Below are positions 1-5,630 of a stretch of 9,331 nucleotides of DNA, piece after piece. Origin of the DNA: Rickettsiella sp. (GTDB taxonomy: Bacteria; Pseudomonadota; Gammaproteobacteria; Diplorickettsiales; Diplorickettsiaceae); the NCBI GenBank assembly GCA_031119195.1, contig JAVHYG010000015.1, positions 1-9,331 on the forward strand. The letters run 5' to 3'. A program made the translations under genes and the position numbers. The notes under the pieces were generated by a model. The model did not search any database. It had not been told where the DNA came from and worked only from the letters and a program-made list of their open reading frames with translations. Positions within the stretch are counted from its first letter, which is position 1. The number at the start of each line of letters is the position of its first letter.

Positions 1-1
1 T

Positions 2-53
2 ACTTAAGATAAGTTTACGTGATTAATTTGCCTACTTATTTGGGGGAGAGCCA
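2..53 (+). repeat. IS3-family-like terminal repeat, copy 1
   Basis: This segment is about 78% identical, without gaps, to 864-915 in the same orientation. It contains two dyads: ACTTA-AGA-TAAGT at 2-14 and ATTTGG-(7 nt)-CCAAAT at 38-56. Read on the minus strand it begins TGG...CTCCCCCAAAT and runs inward to an ACTTATCTTAAGT palindrome. That layout (TG start, C-run, palindrome resembling CACTTAAATAAGTG further in) is how I remember the ends of IS2 and related IS3-family elements. The outer end would be at 53, with the element body lying to the left, outside the window. The repeat is seen directly; the IS3 assignment is from memory of the family and is tentative. Confidence 0.5.
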
Positions 54-58
54 AATTG

Positions 59-76
59 TCATATATCGATATATGA
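59..76. promoter_or_regulatory. 18-bp perfect palindrome, probable HigA operator
   Basis: TCATATATCGATATATGA reads identically on both strands and ends 15 bp before the ATG of the higB remnant. HigA-type antitoxins commonly repress their own operon by binding palindromes in the promoter, so the position fits an autoregulatory operator. The AT-rich sequence could also hold the -10 element. The palindrome is certain; its role is inferred from position. Confidence 0.55.
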
Positions 77-91
77 GCTATTCTATCGTTA

Positions 92-381
92 ATGATTAAG
101 AGTTTTTCGAGTAAAGTAGCAAAAGATACATATAATGGAACAAATAGCCGCTATTCCCGCTCTTTACCAACGAACTTCATAACAAAGCATATCGTCTGCT
201 TGACCAAATAAATGCTATTAGCTTAATCGAAACCTTTAAGATACCCCCGAGTAATCATTTAGAGAAGTTAAGGGGAAATTTCAAGGAATTTTGGAGTATT
301 AGAATTAATAAGCAATGGCGAATCATATTCAAATGAAATAATGGTAATGCGGAAGAAGTAGATATTATTGATTATCATTAG
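92..381 (+). pseudogene. higB: HigB/RelE-type toxin, broken by frameshift and nonsense codon
   Basis: The reading starts at ATG 92 (MIKSFSSKVAK...) and keeps frame to the CCA codon at 167-169. One base is then missing, and the HigB-like reading resumes at 172 with ELHNKAYRLLDQ, continuing through the family signatures LEKLRGN, FWSIRIN and QWRIIF. An in-frame TGA stands at 334-336, where related toxins usually have Trp (a single TGG to TGA change would explain it). The reading then goes on to the typical ending VDIIDYH and TAG at 379-381. Repaired, it would be 96 residues, normal for these ribosome-dependent mRNA endonucleases. With two independent lesions no active toxin is expected. It lies 8 bp before the antitoxin gene, in the HigB-first order. 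Family assignment is from recognised motifs. Confidence 0.85.
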
Positions 382-389
382 GAGATTTT

Positions 390-721
390 ATGTTACCCAC
401 CAATAGAAAACCAACCCATCCTGGAGAAATGTTGCTAAAAGAATTTTTGAGCCTTTAGGATTAAGTCAAAAGTCTTTCAGTAATCATATAGGTTGGACTT
501 ATACACGTCTAAATGAAATTATTAACAAACGTAGAGGGATCACTGCTGATTCTGCACTAACACTTGCAGAAGCATTTCAAACTGAACCGGAGTTTTGGTT
601 AAATTTACAATCGAATTGGGATTTATGGCATAGCCAAAAAAAGCATCGTAAAGTTAAACCATTAAATTTAATTAGTAAAGCTACTCAGACAAAAAGGCTT
701 ATATCTTTCAAAGAAAGATAA
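390..721 (+). pseudogene. higA: HigA-type antitoxin (XRE/HTH), broken by a frameshift
   Basis: ATG 390 follows a GGAG ribosome binding site that overlaps the higB stop. The product begins MLPTNRKPTHPGEML, the usual HigA N-terminus. One base is missing near 447-449 (FLEPLGLSQ is expected but the frame reads FLSL and stops at TAG 456-458). From 449 the other frame continues to TAA 719-721 with the helix-turn-helix and C-terminal signatures of the family: LSQKSFSNHIG, RLNEIINKRRGIT and FWLNLQSNWDLW. The intact form would be about 110 residues. HigA normally binds and neutralises HigB and represses the operon through its HTH domain; here the HTH is separated from the start codon. Since the toxin is also broken, loss of the antitoxin would be harmless. 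Confidence 0.87.
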
Positions 722-733
722 CATCATGCTTCT

Positions 734-865
734 TTATATGTCTAGCTTTTTCTTTCCCCAAGCAGGAATTACATCTTTCTTTAATATACGCTCGTCTTCT
801 TTCCAAGAGTGCTTACGTTTTTTAACGGTCATTTTAATTTCTCTTAGCTTAGTTTTTTCAAGCAC
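734..865 (-). pseudogene. Phage/P4-type tyrosine integrase remnant
   Basis: On the minus strand an open frame begins after TAA at 866-868 and runs to TAA at 734-736. From the ATG at 832 it encodes 32 residues. The stretch HSWKEDERILKKDVIPAWGK matches the start of the SAM-like core-binding domain of P4-type integrases, which often read SW.EDER.L..DV.P..G...L.DI. Only this part survives: no arm-binding domain upstream and no catalytic R/H/R/Y domain downstream, where the frame ends 12 bp from the converging higA remnant. The N-terminal codons enter copy 2 of the flanking repeat, so this end may be a chimera with an insertion sequence. The alternative, an IS3 OrfA start (MTVKKRKHS is compatible), does not explain the later residues. 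The similarity is judged by eye. Confidence 0.55.
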
Positions 866-915
866 TTAAGATAAGTGTATAATTTTAAGTTGCCCACTCT
901 TTTGGGGGAGGACCA
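864..915 (+). repeat. IS3-family-like terminal repeat, copy 2
   Basis: This is the second copy of the repeat at 2-53, same orientation, with the first 13 bases identical. Its dyads are CACTTA-AGA-TAAGTG (863-877) and TTTTGG-(7 nt)-CCAAAA (900-918). The outermost pair of the second dyad is A-T in copy 1 and T-A in copy 2, so the symmetry is kept although the bases differ. The outer end abuts the ahpC terminator, and the minus-strand interior leads into the integrase-like fragment. It may mark where an insertion sequence once joined this locus. Confidence 0.5.
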
Positions 916-942
916 AAAAAAAACCCGCATTGAGCGGGTTTT
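915..942 (-). terminator. Intrinsic terminator of ahpC
   Basis: On the minus strand a 9-bp perfect stem (934-942 pairing with 920-928, containing GCGGG/CCCGC) with a 5-nt loop is followed by a run of nine U (complement of A at 915-923). It starts 22 bp after the ahpC stop codon. The form is that of a strong Rho-independent terminator. It also shields the gene from transcription of the mobile scar and vice versa. Confidence 0.92.
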
Positions 943-964
943 GAGTATTTTAAAGATTTCGATT

Positions 965-1519
965 TTAAGCAGCTTCAGCAACGTTAATTGTACGTTGGCC
1001 AGGTTGCCAGTTACAAGGGCAAAGTCCACCGTCTTGTAAAGCATGTAATATACGTAGCACTTCCCCAGGATTACGGCCTACACTTAAATCCGTTACCATA
1101 TTAAAGCGAATTACACCCTCAGGGTCAATGATGAAAGTAGCACGTTGTGCAACGCCAGCTTCATTGTCTAAGATCCCTAAGTTAGTGCATAATTCACGTT
1201 TAATATCACTCAACATAGGAAACGAGAGATCTCGTAAATCCTCATTATATTGTCGCCAAGCACGATGGACGAATTCGCTATCTGTGCTACCACCTAATAA
1301 TACAGCATTACTTTCTTTAAATTTATCATTTAACTTATTAAACGCAACAATTTCAGTAGGACAAACAAAGGTAAAGTCTTTGGGCCAAAAAAATAGCACT
1401 AACCATTTGCCGGGGTAAGAGCCCTGATTAATCTCTGTAAAAGCCTTAGTGATATCTGTATCTACTGTTGCTTGAAGCTTAAAGTCCGGTAATTTATCCC
1501 CTACTTTTAACATAGTCAT
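965..1519 (-). CDS. ahpC: Peroxiredoxin AhpC (three-cysteine, Mycobacterium type)
   Basis: The 184-residue product is an AhpC/TSA peroxiredoxin that reduces hydrogen peroxide, organic hydroperoxides and probably peroxynitrite in the cytoplasm. The active-site segment FFWPKDFTFVCPTEI (residues 43-57) carries the peroxidatic Cys53 with Thr50 and Pro46; Arg126 in QRATF is the expected catalytic arginine. Near the end LCPCNW supplies Cys167 and Cys169, the two-cysteine resolving arrangement of mycobacterial AhpC rather than the enteric form, whose reductant is AhpF. The reductant could therefore be AhpD or a thioredoxin-like protein; none is encoded nearby. The ATG at 1519 is chosen because AGAGG lies nine bases upstream; a second ATG two codons later is less well spaced. 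It appears to be a single-gene unit with its own terminator and a 217-bp upstream region. Nothing looks damaged. Confidence 0.95.
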   Translation of the reverse strand: MTMLKVGDKLPDFKLQATVDTDITKAFTEINQGSYPGKWLVLFFWPKDFTFVCPTEIVAFNKLNDKFKESNAVLLGGSTDSEFVHRAWRQYNEDLRDLSFPMLSDIKRELCTNLGILDNEAGVAQRATFIIDPEGVIRFNMVTDLSVGRNPGEVLRILHALQDGGLCPCNWQPGQRTINVAEAA

Positions 1520-1737
1520 GGTTATTTTCCTCTTAGTAAAAAATCTTTACAGTTTATAAGGTTTATAAACTTCTTTATAAATCATTAAAAATGATAACTT
1601 AGGCTTAGGGTGTGTTGGCTATTATGCAAGGATGAGAGAAAAACAACTCTTTTTAGCCACTATTATGCAATTGGCAACATCCCCATAATAAACACTATAA
1701 TTCGTAATGCCCCGGCATTATAACAGCCTTACTTTCA
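1520..1737. other. Intergenic region upstream of ahpC: dyads and direct repeat, no gene
   Basis: I see no coding sequence here. It presumably holds the ahpC promoter, but no clear -35/-10 pair stands out. It contains an 11-bp direct repeat, CTATTATGCAA at 1619-1629 and 1660-1670 (41 bp apart, about four helical turns); a dyad ATCATT-AAA-AATGAT at 1581-1595; three closely spaced copies of TTATAAA on the minus strand (about 1554-1580); and a GC-richer hairpin at 1705-1720. Regulation of ahpC by peroxide-sensing factors is common, but none of these matches the OxyR consensus spacing I know. Confidence 0.6.
1705..1720 (-). terminator. Hairpin after ispA, possible weak terminator
   Basis: TAATGCCCCGGCATTA is a 16-bp sequence with perfect 7-base arms, beginning 17 bp after the ispA stop. 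It could end or stabilise the xseB-ispA transcript. There is no U-run after it on the minus strand, so a classical intrinsic terminator is not shown; some readthrough into ahpC is possible. Confidence 0.4.
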
Positions 1738-2592
1738 TTAAAGAAATGAATTTTCTCTATGCTCTTGAAGTTTTTTATATTCAGAAAATAGCAAAGGAAA
1801 TATACGCATAAAGTTTTGTTTAGGAAAAGCAGGTAATAAAGCCTCTAAATCCTCAAGTGAAGTCACTAATAAAGATAAGGAATCATTTTCTTTATCTATT
1901 CTGTCTTGAATTTCTCCTGCATTATCATTGATATCATCTTGAAATTGATAGCAAATTCCTATTGAATCACCTAGATGACCTAATACAACAAGGGCCTCTG
2001 GGGAAACATTGTTAACAATACCTGTCAATTCTAAAGACGCACGGAATAGTGCCCCTGTTTTTAAGACATTAATCGTTTCAAGTGTTACTCGATTCAAAGG
2101 GCGAAGTAACTTGCTAAACTCCATAGCCTGTCCTCCTACCATCCCACTACGGCCCACTGCCTTTGTTAATATCTTTAACATTGCTACTATGTGTGATGGA
2201 CTTAAAGGAACTTTCAACAATATTTCAAAAGCAAGTGCTTGCAATGCATCGCCGGCTAACAACGCAATTGCCTCCCCAAATACCTTATGACAACTAGGCT
2301 TGCCTCTGCGCCAATCATCATTGTCCATAATAGGCAGATCGTCGTGGATTAAAGAATAGGCATGGATTAACTCTATTGAACAAGCCGCATGATCTAATTT
2401 TTCTAAACAAAAACCACCTAGAGCTTCGCTCATAAAATACATTAATATCGGTCTTAAGCGCTTCCCTCCTTCCAAAACTGAATAACGCATACATTCATAG
2501 AGAGTTTCAGAGGGCCCTGATACCTTCAGGCAAGCCGCTAAAAAGTGGTTGATGCGTTGTTGATATTCTAAAAACTGTGTTTCTCTAATCAC
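1738..2592 (-). CDS. ispA: Short-chain polyprenyl (farnesyl) diphosphate synthase
   Basis: The 284-residue product belongs to the trans-isoprenyl diphosphate synthases, which condense isopentenyl diphosphate with allylic diphosphates to make farnesyl diphosphate for quinones and cell-wall lipid carriers. Visible motifs are GGKRLRP (42-48), the first aspartate-rich motif DDLPIMDNDDWRRGKPSCH (84-102), KTGALF (178-183) and the second aspartate-rich motif FQDDIND (217-223). The first motif has the two extra residues typical of bacterial FPP synthases. After the second motif the family usually shows GK..G.D....K.TYP; here that loop is shortened and the K.TY motif reads NDSLS, so a diphosphate-binding lysine seems absent. 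The start is GTG at 2592, sharing one base with the xseB stop (TAGTG), which implies translational coupling; the next Met lies at residue 35, inside the conserved region. dxs, often next in gammaproteobacteria, is not here. Confidence 0.93.
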   Translation of the reverse strand: MIRETQFLEYQQRINHFLAACLKVSGPSETLYECMRYSVLEGGKRLRPILMYFMSEALGGFCLEKLDHAACSIELIHAYSLIHDDLPIMDNDDWRRGKPSCHKVFGEAIALLAGDALQALAFEILLKVPLSPSHIVAMLKILTKAVGRSGMVGGQAMEFSKLLRPLNRVTLETINVLKTGALFRASLELTGIVNNVSPEALVVLGHLGDSIGICYQFQDDINDNAGEIQDRIDKENDSLSLLVTSLEDLEALLPAFPKQNFMRIFPLLFSEYKKLQEHRENSFL

Positions 2593-2840
2593 TAAGCAAG
2601 TTCTTCATTGACTTCGAAAGGCATGAGAATATCTTTATCATCTTTGTTAAGCAAGATCTGCACATGCTGCTGCGCATTTTTTAAGGTAAGTTGACAATCT
2701 TTGATCAAATTGATCGCTTTACCAAATTGCTCAAGCGAAACTTCCAATGTAGCATTTCCTTGCTCCATTTGTTCAACTATTTTTTCTAACTCAATCAAAC
2801 CTTTTTCAAAGTCAAATGCTGTTTTTTTCGTCTTAGACAT
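2592..2840 (-). CDS. xseB: Exodeoxyribonuclease VII small subunit
   Basis: The 82-residue protein is the small subunit of exonuclease VII, which together with XseA degrades single-stranded DNA from both ends. The family signature is plain: FEKGLIELEKIVEQMEQGNATLEVSLEQFGKAINLIKDCQ in the full reading, with the two-helix core at residues 11-62, followed by a short acidic tail. Length is normal (about 80 residues). The ATG at 2840 is preceded by AAGGTG about nine bases upstream. It is the first gene after the promoter at 2870-2898 and overlaps ispA by one base, the same xseB-ispA order as in E. coli. Confidence 0.95.
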   Translation of the reverse strand: MSKTKKTAFDFEKGLIELEKIVEQMEQGNATLEVSLEQFGKAINLIKDCQLTLKNAQQHVQILLNKDDKDILMPFEVNEELA

Positions 2841-2869
2841 AAAAATAACACCTTATTATCACTTTAAGA

Positions 2870-2898
2870 ATTATGAGAGTCACATAACGTGATGTCAA
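2870..2898 (-). promoter_or_regulatory. Sigma-70-type promoter of xseB-ispA
   Basis: On the minus strand the -35 TTGACA (2893-2898, full consensus) and the -10 CATAAT (2870-2875, five of six) are 17 bp apart, and the expected transcript start near 2863 gives a 5' leader of about 23 nt before xseB. The spacer holds an inverted repeat TCAC-ATAAC-GTGA (2880-2892), which may be an operator. The M16 operon starts divergently at 2951, so both promoters share this 110-bp region. Confidence 0.8.
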
Positions 2899-2950
2899 AT
2901 AATATAAATGTTGTTACTATCTACTACTCGTTTACTTACAAGGAAGATAA

Positions 2951-4315
2951 ATGTGGCTTAAAAAAGTTCTTGTTTATTTAGGTTTATTATTATCTCCTCA
3001 TTTAAGCCTAGCAGAAAACGTTCATGAATATCATTTAAAAAATGGACTCAAATTGTTGGTAAAAGAAGATCATCGTGCTCCCGTTGTCATTTCAGAAATA
3101 TGGTACAAGGTTGGTGGTAGCTATGAACCGAATGGAATAACAGGCATTTCACATGCTTTAGAACATATGATGTTTCGTGGAACCCAAAAATATGGGCCTA
3201 ACAGACTTGAGCAAATAGTTGCAGCGAACGGAGGTCAACAAAACGCTTTTACAGATAACGATTTCACAGCGTATTATCAAGAATTTTCTGTCGATAAACT
3301 GTCTATTAGTTTTAATTTGGAAGCAGATAGAATGCGAAATTTATTATTGCGTCAAGGAGATTTTGCTAAAGAAATTCAAGTTGTTATGGAAGAACGTCGT
3401 ATGCGAGTTGATGATAATCCACAAGCAACATTATTAGAACGTTTTAATGCAGCCGCCTTTGTTGAAAGTCCTTACCATCATCCCGTTATAGGATGGAAAA
3501 ATGATTTAAAAAACATGACGGTTACCGATGTACGAGCTTGGTATAAAAACTGGTACGCTCCCAACAATGCAATTGTCGTTGTTGTAGGGGATGTCAAACC
3601 AAATGAAGTCTACCAATTAGCACGGAAATATTTCGACCCTATACAGCCAATACCACTGCCGGCAATAAAACCGACCGGTAATATTCAGCCATTAGGACAG
3701 CACCGTCTCACACTGCATATCCCTGCACAATTAACTTGGCTTGTCATGGCTTATCCAGTACCTGTTATTAAAACTGATTTCAAAAGCTCAGATCCTTATG
3801 TATTAGATTTGATTGCTACTTTACTATCGAGTGGAAATAGTGGTCAACTCGCTAAAAATTTAATCCGAGGAAAACAAATAGCGGCAGAAGCCGATGCATC
3901 TTATAATCCTTTTAGCCGCTTAAATAATTTATTTATACTAGATGCAATCCCTACTCCTGGCCATACGTTAACTGAACTGGAAACAAGTTTACTTAAACAA
4001 ATCAAACTATTACAAACCCATATTGTTAGTACTGAAGAATTAAAACGCGCTAAAGCACAAATAGCAGCTAATAAAATTTATCAAGAAGATTCAATTACCC
4101 AACAAGCTTACGAATTAGGTAGTTTAGCCGCTGTCGATCTACCTTGGCAATTAGAAAAAGATTATCTCAAACATATCAATGCCGTAACGCCTAAGCAAAT
4201 ACAAAACGTTGCAAATAAATATTTACAATCGCAGTATTTAACCATAGCTCATTTACACCCTTTGTCATGGCAATCATCTCATACAACGACCCAAGGACCT
4301 TTACATGTTCGCTAA
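2951..4315 (+). CDS. Exported M16 zinc metallopeptidase, catalytic subunit
   Basis: The 454-residue product is an M16 (pitrilysin/insulinase) peptidase. Residues 1-21 form a signal peptide (MWLKK, hydrophobic core, then SLA before EN), so it should act in the periplasm. The N-terminal domain keeps the inverted zinc motif HALEH (His68, Glu71, His72), with the distal glutamate in VVMEERRMR (Glu148 or 149). The second M16 domain begins around residue 230. The length (about 450) is that of the processing-peptidase-like subfamily, which works as a two-subunit chamber, and the partner follows directly with an 11-nt overlap. The ATG at 2951 has AAGGA seven bases upstream. A plus-strand promoter is likely between 2880 and 2930 (a TATAAA lies at 2903-2908) but is not clear. 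Natural substrates of such bacterial pairs are mostly unknown; degradation of periplasmic peptides is the usual inference. Confidence 0.93.
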   Translation: MWLKKVLVYLGLLLSPHLSLAENVHEYHLKNGLKLLVKEDHRAPVVISEIWYKVGGSYEPNGITGISHALEHMMFRGTQKYGPNRLEQIVAANGGQQNAFTDNDFTAYYQEFSVDKLSISFNLEADRMRNLLLRQGDFAKEIQVVMEERRMRVDDNPQATLLERFNAAAFVESPYHHPVIGWKNDLKNMTVTDVRAWYKNWYAPNNAIVVVVGDVKPNEVYQLARKYFDPIQPIPLPAIKPTGNIQPLGQHRLTLHIPAQLTWLVMAYPVPVIKTDFKSSDPYVLDLIATLLSSGNSGQLAKNLIRGKQIAAEADASYNPFSRLNNLFILDAIPTPGHTLTELETSLLKQIKLLQTHIVSTEELKRAKAQIAANKIYQEDSITQQAYELGSLAAVDLPWQLEKDYLKHINAVTPKQIQNVANKYLQSQYLTIAHLHPLSWQSSHTTTQGPLHVR

Positions 4316-5630
4316 ACGTTATGCATCGTTATTTTTTTTAATTCTAGGCTTTGCGGTTAACACAACTAACGCGGCTACAACTAACTTTAAACCGATATTA
4401 CCCATTGAACATTGGACTAGCAACAATGGCATTCCTGTTTATTTTGTCTCCAAATCACAAATACCTATGGTTGATGTCAGCATCATATTTCGCGCAGGTA
4501 GCGCTTATGATGGTTCTTCGCCCGGAATTGCCCAATTTACTGCACAAATGTTGGAACAGGGAACTACCCACTTAAATGTAAATCAAATCGCAAATCGCTT
4601 GGAATCTGTGGGTGCTCATTATAATACAGCGCTCAATCAAGATATGACTACACTACATTTACGTTCACTGAGTGAACCACAATTTTTTAATCCTGCTTTT
4701 AATACATTTAAAGACATGGTGAGCCATGCAAATTTTCCACCCGATGCAATTCATCGACTTAAAAAACAAACGAAAACTGCTCTGCAACAAGAAGCACAAT
4801 CACCTATAGCAATTGCAGGTAAAGCATTTTACCAAAAATTATATGGTAAACATCCCTATGCATCACCTTTATTAGGGACAAATCAAAGTATAGACTCCAT
4901 CACAAGGGCAAAATTATTAGCCTTTTATTACCAATATTACGTCGCTAAAAATGCCGTCATTACTATTGTGGGAAATATAACACGAGCTAAAGCAGCTACC
5001 CTTGCTGAGCAACTCGCAACAGCACTCCCCTTAGGGGAAAAGGCTACTTTATTAACATCTATGCCATCCCAAGCAACTAATTTATATAAAATTTCTTATC
5101 CTTCTCAACAAGCAACTATTTTATTAGGACAAATTGGCATCACATTGAAAGATCCAGATTATTATCCTCTCATACTAGGCAATCAAATATTGGGCGGCGG
5201 GATATTAACGTCTAAACTTTTTACGGAAATAAGGAATAAACGTGGGCTCTGCTATGGAATCAGCAGTTACTTTAATACTTTAGAAAAAAGAGGTCCATTT
5301 ATTGTCAGTTTACAAACTCGTCAAAAACAAGCCTCCTTAGCACTAGCAGAAACCCAAACTACATTGAAAAATTTCGTCATAACGGGACCTAAGGAAAAAG
5401 AATTGCAGGCTGCTAAGCAAGCATTGATTGGAAGTTTTCCGCTTTCGTTTGCAAATAATGCAGCTATTTTAGCAACTTTAGAAAAAATAGGCTTCTATGA
5501 GCTACCTTTAAGCTATTTAGACGATTACAAAGAAATGCTTGACAAGGTAAGCATAGAGCAAGTTCAGCGCGCATGGCAAAAACATATTAAGCCAGGAAAA
5601 TTACTTACAGTAATAGTAGGTAAAAATTAG
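4305..5630 (+). CDS. Exported M16 peptidase homologue, non-catalytic partner
   Basis: The 441-residue product is a second M16 protein with a signal peptide (residues 1-23, ending TNA before ATTNF). Where the upstream subunit has GISHALEH, this one has GIAQFTAQ, so both zinc histidines (now Gln77 and Gln81) and the glutamate (Ala80) are lost. It keeps the C-terminal R/Y motif, R310-NKRGLCY-317, which positions substrate in the alpha-type subunits. This complementary loss is known from mitochondrial processing peptidase and from bacterial M16 pairs and implies an obligate heterodimer with the upstream product. Its ATG overlaps the upstream gene by 11 nt, with AGGA close before it, so translation is probably coupled. 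The stop codon overlaps the end of the converging large gene, and I see no intrinsic terminator between them. Confidence 0.93.
   Translation: MFAKRYASLFFLILGFAVNTTNAATTNFKPILPIEHWTSNNGIPVYFVSKSQIPMVDVSIIFRAGSAYDGSSPGIAQFTAQMLEQGTTHLNVNQIANRLESVGAHYNTALNQDMTTLHLRSLSEPQFFNPAFNTFKDMVSHANFPPDAIHRLKKQTKTALQQEAQSPIAIAGKAFYQKLYGKHPYASPLLGTNQSIDSITRAKLLAFYYQYYVAKNAVITIVGNITRAKAATLAEQLATALPLGEKATLLTSMPSQATNLYKISYPSQQATILLGQIGITLKDPDYYPLILGNQILGGGILTSKLFTEIRNKRGLCYGISSYFNTLEKRGPFIVSLQTRQKQASLALAETQTTLKNFVITGPKEKELQAAKQALIGSFPLSFANNAAILATLEKIGFYELPLSYLDDYKEMLDKVSIEQVQRAWQKHIKPGKLLTVIVGKN

Noticed and set aside
2..30. Xer dif-like recombination site in the flanking repeats (ACTTAAGATAA as the XerC arm)
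   Set aside because: The left arm resembles dif-type sites but the right arm matches poorly in both copies, and the similarity between copies extends well past 28 bp, which fits an IS end better.
334..336. TGA read as Trp (recoding) in the higB remnant
   Set aside because: The same gene also has a frameshift, and other genes in the window use TGG for Trp and show no internal TGA, so plain pseudogenisation is simpler.
844..1044. 66-residue minus-strand reading frame overlapping the end of ahpC
   Set aside because: It overlaps the ahpC 3' end in another frame and crosses the terminator and repeat; the residues look like a shadow with no domain signature.
1128..1418. 96-residue plus-strand frame antisense to ahpC
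   Set aside because: It lies wholly opposite a well-supported peroxiredoxin gene and has no ribosome binding site or family resemblance.
1619..1670. OxyR binding site upstream of ahpC, based on ATAG tetranucleotides on the minus strand
   Set aside because: The ATAG/CTAT elements do not show the ten-base periodic spacing of the OxyR consensus.
2009..2290. 93-residue plus-strand frame antisense to ispA
   Set aside because: It mirrors the conserved ispA codons and shows no independent coding evidence.
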